A DNA stretch of 39,644 nt, taken from positions 1-39,644 of the forward strand of contig JAEEJZ010000043.1 in the NCBI GenBank assembly GCA_016282145.1, written 5' to 3'. This document shows, piece after piece, positions 6,333 to 14,802 of this stretch (position 1 is the first letter of the stretch; each line of letters starts with the position of its first letter). The notes beneath the pieces were generated by a model. It was not told the origin of the DNA. It saw only the letters and a list, made by a program, of their open reading frames with translations, and ran no database searches. Made by a program: the position numbers and the translations under genes. This DNA is from Bacteroidales bacterium. Its GTDB lineage: Bacteria > Bacteroidota > Bacteroidia > Bacteroidales > UBA932.

Positions 6333-7121
6333 CTAAAACCGTCCGGAGGCGCCGCCTCCGCCGAAGGACCCGCCGCCAAAGCCGCCGAATCCGCCACTGG
6401 ACGAACCTCCGCTGCTCCATCCGCCACCGCTGCTGCTGCCGCCACCACTGCTCCATCCGCCGCCAAAAAAGCCTCCGCCGGACGAACCTCCGCTGGAGCC
6501 ACCGCCGGTAAAGGCTTTGGCCATACGACGGAAAATGAAGAGCATAATGAGAATGATGATGAGGGTAGCGAACAGATTGGCCACCCACTCTTCTTCCTCA
6601 CCGCCTCCGTCCCGGGGCTCGGAAATCTCGCCGGAAGCGAGTTTCATCAGTTCCTCGCAGGCAAGGGTGCTTGCGCGCCAGTAATTGTCCCGGCCGTCCT
6701 TGAGTTGCGGCCCCATGATATTGCGGATGATGCGGGAGGCATAGACATCGGGAATGGCGCCTTCGAGCCCCTTTCCCACCTGGATGGAAACGTCAATCCA
6801 GCTTTCCTCCTCCGTACGGGACTTGAACAGGATCAGCAATCCGTTGTCCTTCTTGGAGCCGATGCCCCAATGGTTGGCGAGCCGCACGGCATAATCGGAC
6901 ACCTCCATACCGTCGAGCGTCGTAAGCGTTACGACACAGATCTGGTTGGAGGTAGAGTCGTCAAAGGCGACCAGCACCGCTTCCAGGCTATCCCGCTGCG
7001 CTGGCGAAAATACGCCTGCAAAGTCATTGACCAGGCGGGGAGGCGACGGTGGGTCAGGTATTGCCGCCCGCAAGCCCGTCAGGGCCAGCAGTGACAGTAC
7101 GATGATTAGAGATTTTCTCAC
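6333..7121 (-). CDS. TPM-domain membrane protein with Gly/Ser-rich tail
   Basis: The 262-residue protein has a signal peptide (1-20), then a TPM/YgcG-type domain (about 28-165: VNDFAGVFSPAQRDSLEAVL, WGIGSKKDNGLLILF, ASRIIRNIMGPQLKDG). An acidic linker, one transmembrane helix (about 181-198, ANLFATLIIILIMLF) and a Gly/Ser-rich tail (205-262) with repeated GGGSS-like units follow. TPM domains sit on the periplasmic side and have been linked to acid phosphatase activity or to membrane-protein quality control. The LemA gene is immediately upstream, six bases away, the usual partnership of these families. No enzymatic role can be assigned from the sequence. Confidence 0.88.
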   Translation of the reverse strand: MRKSLIIVLSLLALTGLRAAIPDPPSPPRLVNDFAGVFSPAQRDSLEAVLVAFDDSTSNQICVVTLTTLDGMEVSDYAVRLANHWGIGSKKDNGLLILFKSRTEEESWIDVSIQVGKGLEGAIPDVYASRIIRNIMGPQLKDGRDNYWRASTLACEELMKLASGEISEPRDGGGEEEEWVANLFATLIIILIMLFIFRRMAKAFTGGGSSGGSSGGGFFGGGWSSGGGSSSGGGWSSGGSSSGGFGGFGGGSFGGGGASGRF

Positions 7122-7127
7122 TTGATT

Positions 7128-7694
7128 TTAGAAAGCGACGACAGGTGCGGAAGAAGCGGCCTCATCCGCCTTGAAATACCCCTTCTTCTCAAAGCCGAAG
7201 ATACCGGCGATGATGTTCGAGGGGAAGCGGCGTACCTGGGTGTTCCAGGTCTTGGCGGCATCGTTATAATAATTGCGGGCCACGGAGATGCGGTTTTCCG
7301 TACCTTCCAACTGGGCCTGCAGGTCCTTGAAGTTCTCGTTGGCCTTGAGCTCGGGATAGGCTTCCACGACGACGAGCAGACGGCTCAGCGCAGAAGAAAT
7401 TGCGCTTTCCTGTTGCTGGATGGCAGCCACATTGTCCTCGGTAGGCTGGAGGTTGTTGCCGTAACCGCGGGCGCGGACGACCTCTTCGAGGGTGGAACTC
7501 TCGTGGGCCGCATAGCCCTTGACGGTGGCGACCAGGTTGGGGATGAGGTCAGCCCTGCGCTGATATGCGGTTTCAACCTGAGCCCAGGCGTTATTGACGG
7601 TTTCCTCGCCGGTGACGAGCTTGTTGTAGGAACTGATTACCCAGATCGCAGCCACGGCGACGATGGCCAGAATGATAATGGTAGTTTTTTTCAT
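7128..7694 (-). CDS. lemA: LemA family membrane protein
   Basis: The 188-residue protein matches LemA in length and motifs. It starts with an N-terminal membrane anchor (about 4-22, TTIIILAIVAVAAIWVIS). A long helical domain follows with the typical segments NNAWAQVETAYQRRADLIPN, TLEEVVRAR, LKANENFKDLQAQLEGTENR and YYNDAAKTWNTQVRRFPSN. LemA proteins are mostly exposed outside the inner membrane, and their molecular role is not settled. Pairing with a TPM/YgcG protein six bases downstream supports a shared function in the envelope. No clear promoter was seen in the 21 bases before its ATG, so read-through from the lipoprotein gene is likely. Confidence 0.93.
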   Translation of the reverse strand: MKKTTIIILAIVAVAAIWVISSYNKLVTGEETVNNAWAQVETAYQRRADLIPNLVATVKGYAAHESSTLEEVVRARGYGNNLQPTEDNVAAIQQQESAISSALSRLLVVVEAYPELKANENFKDLQAQLEGTENRISVARNYYNDAAKTWNTQVRRFPSNIIAGIFGFEKKGYFKADEAASSAPVVAF

Positions 7695-7715
7695 GATATT
7701 GGTAAAATTTAATTT

Positions 7716-8777
7716 TTATTCAGCAGATTTGACGCAGCGTATCGAGGCACAGAACGACTTCGGGTCGGCGCGCCCGATATACAGGACGGGGAATTTCTCG
7801 TTGATGTAGCGGTAGATTCCCATGCCGTTCCATTCGTCGGCCGTCCAGACGAAGGCACTGGTGCCGAATTCGTGGAAGGAGTAGATTCCGGGAACGGTAT
7901 TGAGGGCGTATCCGGTGGGCAGCAGACTGAGGTTGGAGGCGTCCGTGATTTCCACCCCGCGCCAGTAATCCCACATCTTGACTTTGTTGAACCTCAGGTT
8001 CTTGCCCATCAGGCAGCCGGCTGCATCGCCGATGTCGTCCAGCGGATCGGCCGGAACGGTTCCGGTTACGGTAGCAATCATAGAAACCCAGTCCTGCGCC
8101 GTGGGCAGGGTCCAGCCCTCGGGACAGGCTGTCTTGGCTTCCTCCCAATTGTAGTAGCGGCCCAGAATGGTAGAAATGGCGGAAGTACCGTAGTTCATGT
8201 ACTCTTTCCTGCTGGACAGGTAGGCGCGTCCGGCACCTTCCCAGGCCAGGTTCTGGCGCATCCACCAGAGATTCCCGATCTGGGTGGTGAAATAGATGCG
8301 TCCGTCCCGTTCGTCCATGATGGGAATGTCGGTGGTATGTACATCAAAGCCGGTCAGTGTCGCGCCGGGCATTTCATCCACCAGAATCAGCGTGGCGACG
8401 TCGGTCACCGCGTAGTAGTTCTTGGCATAGGCGCCGCAGGTCAGGGAGAAGGTCCCCAGCGTGTCTTTGAAAGTCAGGAGGTAATCCACTGGGTCGGTGA
8501 GGGGCTGGCTCTCGAAGCGGGCCGTATCGCGCTTTCCGGTTACGGAATTGTAGAAGTAGTATCCGATGCCGCCATCTTCGTTGCGTTTGGCCGTGGAAGA
8601 AAGGTACTCGGAGCCAAGTTCGATTTCCAGAAAATCGTCCGCCGTGTAAAAGACGGGCAGGGAAAGTTTGACTTCGCCGCCCAAAGTGGGAAGCGTCGGT
8701 TCCTCTTTTTTCTTGCAGGAAAACAGTGAGGCCACGAGCAAAGCGGCGCTTAAATATCTAATAATAGAGTATTTCAT
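7716..8777 (-). CDS. FISUMP-domain lipoprotein
   Basis: With the start at 8777 the protein has 353 residues; an ATG one codon earlier (8780) is equally possible. A lipoprotein signal peptide ends in a lipobox with Cys21 (VASLFSC), followed by KKKEE. The middle contains the FISUMP (Fibrobacter succinogenes major paralogous) domain: GRIYFTTQIGNLWWMRQNL, YYNWEEAKTACPEGWTLPTA, then a C-terminal FVWTADEW and CASIRCVK. Such lipoproteins are common on Bacteroidota surfaces, but their substrates are unknown. It lies 35 bases downstream of the flavoprotein gene and upstream of lemA on the same strand. Confidence 0.85.
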   Translation of the reverse strand: MKYSIIRYLSAALLVASLFSCKKKEEPTLPTLGGEVKLSLPVFYTADDFLEIELGSEYLSSTAKRNEDGGIGYYFYNSVTGKRDTARFESQPLTDPVDYLLTFKDTLGTFSLTCGAYAKNYYAVTDVATLILVDEMPGATLTGFDVHTTDIPIMDERDGRIYFTTQIGNLWWMRQNLAWEGAGRAYLSSRKEYMNYGTSAISTILGRYYNWEEAKTACPEGWTLPTAQDWVSMIATVTGTVPADPLDDIGDAAGCLMGKNLRFNKVKMWDYWRGVEITDASNLSLLPTGYALNTVPGIYSFHEFGTSAFVWTADEWNGMGIYRYINEKFPVLYIGRADPKSFCASIRCVKSAE

Positions 8778-8812
8778 CATCTTGCAAAGTTGCAAAAAAA
8801 AGCGGGATTATC

Positions 8813-10108
8813 CTAATTTGTTTGCAGGGCGGCGCTCCTTCCCGCCAGCGCCCCGGTGGAGAAGGCGGTTTGGATATTGTAACCTCCTGTGGTACAGTCG
8901 ATATCGAGCAGTTCTCCGCAAAGGAAAAGCCCCGGCTGAAGCCGCGATTCCAGGGTCTTTGGGTTCACTTCGGCGGTAGGGATGCCGCCGGCGGTGACGA
9001 CGGCGCGCTCGTAACCGACGAATCCGGCGATGGGGAAGCGCCAGGAGCGCAGTGCGATGGCCAGTGCTCCGGGGCCCTTCACGGTATTGCCGTGTACGGC
9101 GATGAAAGCGGGAATCAGTTCCCGGGGCAGCAGTTTTCCGAGCACGGCGCGAAGCCGTCCGCCCTGTTCTTTCCACAACGCGGTCAGGCGCGCACTGAAT
9201 TCAGCCTCGGGCACCCCGCTCTTGAGGTCCAGTTCCACGCAGGCTTTGTTGCCGTTCAGCAGGGCCTTGACGCACTTGCGGCTCATCGTGAAACCGAGCG
9301 GCCCTTCCAGCCCGCCATCGGTAAAGTCCACATCGCCGAAATGCTCTTCGACCAGGCTGTCGCCGATATAGAGCCTTGCGCCGATGTTCTTGAGTTGCAC
9401 GCCGCAGAGTTTTTCGCCGAGGGCGGAAAGGGGCGTTTCGCGCGGGATATGGCCTTTCCCGGGCTTCCCGCCGCAGTCTTTATAGCCTTCGGGCACCAGC
9501 GCCGTCAGCGAGGGGAAAGTGGGACTGAGACTGTGACCGAAGGCCGCGGCGAAGCGGTAGCCGTCGCCGGTGGAACCCGTTCCGGGGTAGGAAAGGCCGC
9601 CGGTCGCCAGGATCAGTTTGGATGCGCGGTATTCGCTGCCATCGGCGCAGCGGGCGCAGAAGAACCCTTTACTGTCGATAGAAATGTCGGTTACGCTGCA
9701 CTCCGTGATGATCTTTACCCCTTCGCCGTGACAGGCGCGCACCAGCGCATCGACGACATCGGAAGCATGGTGCGAAGCAGGGAAGGCGCGGTCGCCGCGT
9801 TCGACGACGGTCTTCATCCCTTCCCGCTCGAAAAAGTCGATGACGGCGGCGCTGTCGAAACTGTAAAAGGCATTCTTGACAAAGCGGCTGCCTGCCTCGA
9901 TATGCGCGGAAAATTCATTCCAGGCCTTGGCGTTGGTGAAATTGCAGCGTCCCTTTCCGCTGATCATCAGTTTCCGGGCAGGCCTTGGCATTTTCTCCAG
10001 GAGGGTGACCTGCAGGACAAGGCCTCTTTCGCGGGCGGAAGCCGCTGCGAACCGGGCCGCCATCAGCCCGGATGCCCCGCCTCCGACAATCAGGATATCC
10101 GTCTTCAT
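8813..10108 (-). CDS. HI0933/BaiN-family FAD-dependent oxidoreductase
   Basis: The 431-residue protein has an N-terminal Rossmann FAD motif (DILIVGGGASGLMAARFA), the family marker MISGKGRCNFTNA, the mid-domain ATGGLSYPGTGSTGDGY and a C-terminal second FAD contact (VTAGGIPTAEVNPKTLES, then GLFLCGELLDIDCTTGGYN). These are diagnostic for the HI0933-like flavoproteins, which include BaiN and proteins called aminoacetone oxidases. The physiological substrate of most members is unknown and cannot be read from this sequence. The ATG at 10108 lies seven bases after a perfect TATCTTTG box on the minus strand, giving a very short leader. It is divergent from the S66 peptidase gene. Confidence 0.92.
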   Translation of the reverse strand: MKTDILIVGGGASGLMAARFAAASARERGLVLQVTLLEKMPRPARKLMISGKGRCNFTNAKAWNEFSAHIEAGSRFVKNAFYSFDSAAVIDFFEREGMKTVVERGDRAFPASHHASDVVDALVRACHGEGVKIITECSVTDISIDSKGFFCARCADGSEYRASKLILATGGLSYPGTGSTGDGYRFAAAFGHSLSPTFPSLTALVPEGYKDCGGKPGKGHIPRETPLSALGEKLCGVQLKNIGARLYIGDSLVEEHFGDVDFTDGGLEGPLGFTMSRKCVKALLNGNKACVELDLKSGVPEAEFSARLTALWKEQGGRLRAVLGKLLPRELIPAFIAVHGNTVKGPGALAIALRSWRFPIAGFVGYERAVVTAGGIPTAEVNPKTLESRLQPGLFLCGELLDIDCTTGGYNIQTAFSTGALAGRSAALQTN

Positions 10109-10115
10109 CTCCTTG

Positions 10116-10143
10116 CAAAGATAGGAAAAAAAGCGTATTTTCG
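10116..10143. promoter_or_regulatory. Divergent promoter pair (flavoprotein / S66 peptidase)
   Basis: On the minus strand TATCTTTG (plus 10116-10123) lies 7 bases before the flavoprotein ATG. On the plus strand TATTTTCG (10136-10143), a one-mismatch TAnnTTTG, lies 6 bases before the ATG at 10150. The two -7 boxes are about 20 bp apart and both imply nearly leaderless mRNAs. Confidence 0.6.
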
Positions 10144-10149
10144 CAGATT

Positions 10150-11157
10150 ATGAATGTACCGCTTTTCTCCCTTATATTTACTTGTCTGACACTTTTTCTG
10201 CAGGCGCGTCCCGATGCTCCGGCCCGGCTCCGGCCTCCTTTCCTGAAGAAGGGGGACAAGGTGGCCGTCATCTCGCCTTCCTATGCCCCTTCGGGGGAGA
10301 AAGATACGACGGTAGTCGCCGCCTGCCGCCTGATGACTTCCTGGGGACTGGTGCCCGTCCTGGGGGCCCACGTCTATCATCCGGACAGTCTGCAGGTGGA
10401 TCTGGGCATCAAGGGGAAGCCCCTTGCCCATCGCCTGGAGGATCTGCGCTGGGCTTTGCGGGATACTTCCATCAAGGCGATCATCCCTTCGCGCGGGGGC
10501 TATGGCGCCATCCATCTGGTGGATTCGCTGGACCTGGCGGATTTCCGCGCGCAGCCCAAGTGGCTGACCGGTTACAGCGACATTACCAATCTCCACCTGG
10601 CATCGCTCGCCGCGGGCGTCATGAGCATCCACGGCAATATGTGCGTCGATTTCTGGAGGCGCGGCGCCGACAACCCCGGTAACCGCACGCTCTACAGCCT
10701 GCTTTTCGGTACGCTGCCTGCCTATCACCTGCCGCGCAATCCCCTTAATGTCAACGGGAAGGCTAGCGGCGTGCTGGTGGGCGGAAACATGATTACCCTG
10801 GAGGCCCTGATGGGCAGTTCCTGGGATTTCCCGCGCGATGAACCCGTGATTCTTTTCCTCGAGGAAATCGAAGAGACGATGCACGCGGTGGACCGCCTGA
10901 TGAACATGCTCGTCAAGCAGGGGAGACTCGCCAATGTCAGCGGCATCATTTTCGGCGGCTTTACCGCCTGCAAGCCGGATCTGAAATTCCCTTCCATCGA
11001 AGCGATGCTGCGGCCTTATGTGGAGAACCTCGGCATTCCGGTCTGCTTCGGCTTTCCCGCCGGGCACGTGGAAATCAATCTGCCGCTCATCGAAGGGGCG
11101 CAGGCGGAGTTGACGGTCAGTGACGAGGGGACCCTTCTTGAATTCCTCATGCCATGA
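10150..11157 (+). CDS. S66 family LD-carboxypeptidase (LdcA-like)
   Basis: The 335-residue protein is read from the ATG at 10150, which follows a -7 box and opens a hydrophobic signal (FSLIFTCLTLFLQA); the upstream in-frame ATG at 10072 lies inside the opposite gene. S66 landmarks are the start of the N-terminal domain (LKKGDKVAVISPSYAPSGE), PSRGGYGAIHLVD, the nucleophile Ser143 in TGYSDITNLH, the glutamate region LFLEEIEE (238-239) and His306 in FPAGHVEINLP. These form the family's Ser-Glu-His triad. LdcA-type enzymes remove the terminal D-Ala of peptidoglycan tetrapeptides; the signal places this one in the periplasm or membrane. Its stop overlaps the next start by ATGA, so it heads a coupled operon. 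Confidence 0.92.
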   Translation: MNVPLFSLIFTCLTLFLQARPDAPARLRPPFLKKGDKVAVISPSYAPSGEKDTTVVAACRLMTSWGLVPVLGAHVYHPDSLQVDLGIKGKPLAHRLEDLRWALRDTSIKAIIPSRGGYGAIHLVDSLDLADFRAQPKWLTGYSDITNLHLASLAAGVMSIHGNMCVDFWRRGADNPGNRTLYSLLFGTLPAYHLPRNPLNVNGKASGVLVGGNMITLEALMGSSWDFPRDEPVILFLEEIEETMHAVDRLMNMLVKQGRLANVSGIIFGGFTACKPDLKFPSIEAMLRPYVENLGIPVCFGFPAGHVEINLPLIEGAQAELTVSDEGTLLEFLMP

Positions 11158-12335
11158 AAGGAATCCTGAAAAATTATATTTCGACCCTGACGATGCTTTC
11201 CGGCGTGCTGGCTGGAGGTCTCATCGGAGCGTTCCTGCCGGCGGCGGCACCCTATCTCAAGCCCATCGGCGATATCTTCCTGAACCTGCTGTTCGTGCTG
11301 GTCATTCCGCTGGTGTTCTGCAGCATTTCGCTTTCTTTCTGCCGTCTCCGTTCCGGCGGGCGGCTGGGTGCGCTGCTGCTGCGTACGACACTTGCATTCA
11401 TTGCGATCTGGCTGGTGTTCGGCGCTATCGCTTATGTGGCGATGCTCTTTTCGGGACCGCTCTCTTCGGCGGAAGTGGCCGTTTCGGAGGCGGTGCTGCC
11501 CGGGCAGAGCCGCGCGGAAGCCCTGGTATCGGCCTTCTCCGTACCGGATTTTCCGCTCCTTTTCTCGAAGTACAGTATCCTGCCGCTGATGATTTTCTCG
11601 GCGTTGCTCGGCGCGGGGATTTCCGCATCGGGAACAAAGGGGCTGCCGATGGTGAAGGCGCTCGAATCCTGCCACGAGGCGGTGCTGCGGGCGATGGATT
11701 ACCTGATGCTGCTGGCGCCGCTCGGGCTGGGCTGCTATTTTGCGGATTCGGTCGCTTCGATCGGAGCCAGTGTACTCGGCGGCTATTTCAAGGTCTTTGC
11801 GCTGTACTGCCTGCTCGCGCTGCTGCTTTTCGTGGTGGTCAATCCGGCGATTGTAGTGCTGTTCCGCGGGAAATCGAGTTTCGTTGCGTTCTGGCGGCAT
11901 ATCGTGCCGCCGTCGCTGACGGCACTTGCGACGGCTTCGAGTTCGGTCGCCATGCCCGGGAATATCGAGGCGGCGAAGCGGATCGGAGCGGACGAGAGTG
12001 TCGCCGGAGCGGTCGTGCCGCTGGCGACCAACCTGCTCAAGGCGGGCTCAGTCGCGGGGGCTGTGCTGAAGGTGGCGTTCCTGATGGCTTTTTGCGGCCT
12101 GGGGACCCCGACGCCGGCCTGCATCGGCATAGCGATCCTTGCGGCTGTCGTCTCCGGTGCCGTTGCGAATGGCGGTGTGACGGGCGATCTGCTGATTTGT
12201 TCGCTGGTGGGGGTGGATCCCTCGCTGGTGGGTGTGGTGATGATCATCGGCACCATTATCGATATTCCCGCGACGCTGCTCAATTCGCAGACGAATGTGG
12301 TGGCGGCGCTTTTAGCTGATAAATCCAAGGTATGA
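11154..12335 (+). CDS. Dicarboxylate/amino acid:cation symporter (DAACS family)
   Basis: The 393-residue protein has about eight hydrophobic segments and re-entrant motifs typical of glutamate/aspartate carriers: PIGDIFLNLLFVLVIPLVF, the Ser/Ala-rich TALATASSSVAMPGN (HP1 tip region), VVPLATNLLKAGSVAG and the C-terminal DIPATLLNSQTNV. Such proteins import acidic or neutral amino acids with sodium or protons across the inner membrane. The start overlaps the S66 stop (ATGA at 11154-11157) and its stop overlaps the next start (ATGA at 12332-12335), implying translational coupling. Next to an LD-carboxypeptidase, uptake of amino acids freed from cell-wall turnover is a reasonable but unproven role. 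Confidence 0.92.
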   Translation: MKGILKNYISTLTMLSGVLAGGLIGAFLPAAAPYLKPIGDIFLNLLFVLVIPLVFCSISLSFCRLRSGGRLGALLLRTTLAFIAIWLVFGAIAYVAMLFSGPLSSAEVAVSEAVLPGQSRAEALVSAFSVPDFPLLFSKYSILPLMIFSALLGAGISASGTKGLPMVKALESCHEAVLRAMDYLMLLAPLGLGCYFADSVASIGASVLGGYFKVFALYCLLALLLFVVVNPAIVVLFRGKSSFVAFWRHIVPPSLTALATASSSVAMPGNIEAAKRIGADESVAGAVVPLATNLLKAGSVAGAVLKVAFLMAFCGLGTPTPACIGIAILAAVVSGAVANGGVTGDLLICSLVGVDPSLVGVVMIIGTIIDIPATLLNSQTNVVAALLADKSKV

Positions 12336-13147
12336 AGAAGTTATTTGCCGTGATGGCTGCCCTCTGGCTGGGTGCCGGCCTGCTGTCTGCCCACCCGATC
12401 ATATCGGCGTACCGCGATACTTATTTTACTTCCGGCATTCCGCTGGACCGCCCGATTAACGCGAAAACCGCTGACATCAAGTTCCAGCTGAGCCTGAAGT
12501 TGCATCCCATCGACATCGGCCCCAAGTGGCAGTTTTATGTGGCATATACGCACCTGTCGGTGTGGAATGCCTTTGCGGAGTCCTGTCCGTTCAAGGACAA
12601 TGCCTATATGCCGGGTTTCTATTTTGAGGGGGACCTGGGCAAGGGGAACCGTCTGATCGCGGGCTATGAGCATCGTTCCAACGGAAGGCCGTATTACGGG
12701 AATCCCCTGAGCACGCCGGAAAAGGATGATTACAGCCGCGCGATGAATTATCTGAAGGTGGTCTGGGACAAGAAGTGGGGGAATTCGGACCTGGTCGTCA
12801 GTGCCCGTGCCGGCTTCAGTGCCGGTGTGGGGGACCACGAGCGGAGGCAGCAGATGTTTACGCAGGACCTTTTCCTGTATTATATGGGCTATGTGACGCT
12901 GGGCTATTGTTTTGACAATGGGAAGTTCGGGGCCGACGTGTTCGTGACGCCGATCTTGAACAAGTCGATTGCGAATGTGACGGCGGAGGCTTCCTGGCTG
13001 TTCCATCCGAAGTTGCCGCGGCTCTTCCTGCAGTTCCATTATGGCTTTGACGAGGCGCTGTGCGATTGTGTGGCGGGCGGCGTTGCACCCATCAGCCTTC
13101 GCTTCGGCCTCCTGGTCAGTGCCCCGGCTATCTGTAAACCGTACTAG
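12332..13147 (+). CDS. pldA: Outer-membrane phospholipase A (OMPLA-like)
   Basis: The 271-residue protein has a signal peptide (1-20, ending LLSA) and alternating beta strands with aromatic girdles. The OMPLA signature is clear: YTHLSVWN (73-79), then PFKDNAYMPGF, then GYEHRSNGRP with His114 and Ser116, and Asn139 in RAMNYLKV. These three correspond to the His-Ser-Asn catalytic triad of E. coli PldA. A late segment (HPKLPRLFLQFHYGFDEALCDC) fits the final strands. The enzyme hydrolyses phospholipids that reach the outer leaflet. It is translationally coupled to the symporter gene, and the FAD-protein gene starts directly after its TAG. Confidence 0.88.
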   Translation: MKKLFAVMAALWLGAGLLSAHPIISAYRDTYFTSGIPLDRPINAKTADIKFQLSLKLHPIDIGPKWQFYVAYTHLSVWNAFAESCPFKDNAYMPGFYFEGDLGKGNRLIAGYEHRSNGRPYYGNPLSTPEKDDYSRAMNYLKVVWDKKWGNSDLVVSARAGFSAGVGDHERRQQMFTQDLFLYYMGYVTLGYCFDNGKFGADVFVTPILNKSIANVTAEASWLFHPKLPRLFLQFHYGFDEALCDCVAGGVAPISLRFGLLVSAPAICKPY

Positions 13148-14665
13148 ATGAAAGAATTCGAAATAAGTTGTCCACTGGGCAGGGAACCTAGATTAAGGGA
13201 GATTGAGGCGAAGGCAGGGGGACTGAAATGGGTGCTCCGCAGGCGCTCGATCGATGCGCGCCGGGAGCCCTGCTGGCGCTATCGTTATGAGGCGTACGCC
13301 CCCGGAGAGGAGCCGGCACCCTATGTGCTGCCGGAACTGAAGGATGTGCACGATGCGCCCTCCGTGGCGGTGGTGGGTGCCGGGCCTGCGGGGCTGTTCG
13401 CCGCGCTGCGCCTGTTGTCGCTGGGGCTCAAGCCTGTCATACTGGAGCGGGGTAAGGACGTGCATGCGCGCAAGGCAGATATGGCCGCGCTCTCGACGCA
13501 GGGCATCCTGCATCCGGATTCCAATTATTGTTATGGCGAGGGCGGTGCCGGTGCCTTTTCCGACGGGAAACTGTATACGCGTTCCACCAAACGCGGGGAT
13601 ATTCGCGAGGTGTTGCATTTCCTGGTGGCTTTCGGGGCCTCGAAGGATATCTTGATCGATGCGCATCCGCATATCGGCTCGGACAAGTTGCCCGCGATTG
13701 TGGAGAATATCCGCAAAGAGATTGTCGCCAGGGGCGGGGAATATCATTTTGACAGCCGTGTGACCGATATCTCCGGTACTGACGGGGACTTTACGCTGAC
13801 TTGTGCCGACGGCAGCCTCTATCGGGCTCCGAAGGTGATCCTGGCCTGCGGACATTCGGCACGCGATATCTACGAGATGCTTTTGTCGAAGGGATGGGCG
13901 CTGGAGGCCAAGGGCTTTGCGCTCGGTGTCCGGGTGGAGCATCCGCAGGAGAAGATCAACTGGCATCAGTATCACGGACAGTGGAAGCCCGGCGTACCGG
14001 CGGCGGAATATGCCTTTGTGGAGCAGGTGGACGGCCGCGGGGTCTTTTCCTTCTGTATGTGCCCCGGAGGCATCCTGGTGCCTTCATCGACGGAAGAGGG
14101 GACGGTCGTGCTGAACGGGATGTCGAATTCCGGGCGGAACGGCAAGTTCGCCAATGCCGGCGTGGTGGTGAGCATCGAACCGGAGGATGTGCCGGGAGAT
14201 TCTCCGATGCGGCTGGCGGATTTTCAGCGTGAGGTGGAGCGGGATATGTACCGCTGGTGTGCCGCCAACCGGGGGAAAGGCGATCCGCAGCATCCCTTTG
14301 CCGCGCCTGCGCAGCGGATGGAGGATTTCTGTCTGGGTAAGCTTTCCAAGTCGATGCCGCCGACCTCCTATCATCCCGGCGTCATCAGTGCGCCTTTGCA
14401 CGAATTGCTGCCCCCGATGGTGGCGGAGCGGCTGCAGAAAGTGTTTCCGCGGGTGAAGTTGCGCGGCTATTATACCAATGCGGCCTTGCTCCTGGGCGTG
14501 GAGTCGCGTACCTCGTCCCCGGTCCGCATCCCGCGCGATGAAGAGTCGCTTTCCTATGTTTCCGTGCCGGGGATTTTCCCTTGCGGCGAGGGAGCGGGAT
14601 ATTCCGGCGGTATCGCCTCCAGTGCGCTGGACGGCATCCGCTGCGCAGAGGCCTGCGCAAAATAG
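13148..14665 (+). CDS. COG2509-type FAD-dependent dehydrogenase
   Basis: The 505-residue protein begins with a ferredoxin-like N-terminal part (1-70). It continues with the dinucleotide motif VVGAGPAGLFAALRLL near residue 76, the family segment YGEGGAGAFSDGKLYTR, ILACGHSARD, a long catalytic domain and the C-terminal FPCGEGAGYSGGIASSA. This is the architecture of the uncharacterised COG2509 flavoproteins; the substrate is not known. The ATG follows the stop of pldA without a gap, making it the last gene of the S66-DAACS-pldA cluster. The tRNA-Val gene on the other strand begins 17 bases after its stop. Confidence 0.88.
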   Translation: MKEFEISCPLGREPRLREIEAKAGGLKWVLRRRSIDARREPCWRYRYEAYAPGEEPAPYVLPELKDVHDAPSVAVVGAGPAGLFAALRLLSLGLKPVILERGKDVHARKADMAALSTQGILHPDSNYCYGEGGAGAFSDGKLYTRSTKRGDIREVLHFLVAFGASKDILIDAHPHIGSDKLPAIVENIRKEIVARGGEYHFDSRVTDISGTDGDFTLTCADGSLYRAPKVILACGHSARDIYEMLLSKGWALEAKGFALGVRVEHPQEKINWHQYHGQWKPGVPAAEYAFVEQVDGRGVFSFCMCPGGILVPSSTEEGTVVLNGMSNSGRNGKFANAGVVVSIEPEDVPGDSPMRLADFQREVERDMYRWCAANRGKGDPQHPFAAPAQRMEDFCLGKLSKSMPPTSYHPGVISAPLHELLPPMVAERLQKVFPRVKLRGYYTNAALLLGVESRTSSPVRIPRDEESLSYVSVPGIFPCGEGAGYSGGIASSALDGIRCAEACAK

Positions 14666-14682
14666 TCTATTGAAAAGGGAAG

Positions 14683-14757
14683 TGGGCGCAGACGGATTCG
14701 AACCGCCGACCCCCTGCTTGTAAGGCAGGTGCTCTAAACCAGCTGAGCTATGCGCCC
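14683..14757 (-). tRNA. tRNA-Val (anticodon UAC)
   Basis: Seventy-five bases fold as a full cloverleaf: acceptor GGGCGCA/TGCGCCC, D stem GCTC/GAGC, anticodon stem CCTGC/GCAGG with loop CTTACAA (anticodon TAC), five-base variable region, and T stem GGCGG/CCGTC with loop TTCGAAT and discriminator A. No CCA is encoded. On the minus strand a TACCTTTG -7 box (plus 14772-14779) lies 14 bases upstream. Confidence 0.95.
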
Positions 14758-14802
14758 GAAATTCGGGATTGCAAAGGTACGAAGATTTTTCGGACTTGCA
14801 AA

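Noticed and set aside
5463..7094. 543-codon plus-strand frame across the PLP-enzyme and TPM genes
   Set aside because: Spans two unrelated minus-strand genes with clear homology; the translation is repetitive and motif-free.
8822..10153. 443-codon plus-strand frame opposite the HI0933-type flavoprotein gene
   Set aside because: Antisense artefact of GC-rich codon usage; it crosses the divergent promoter.
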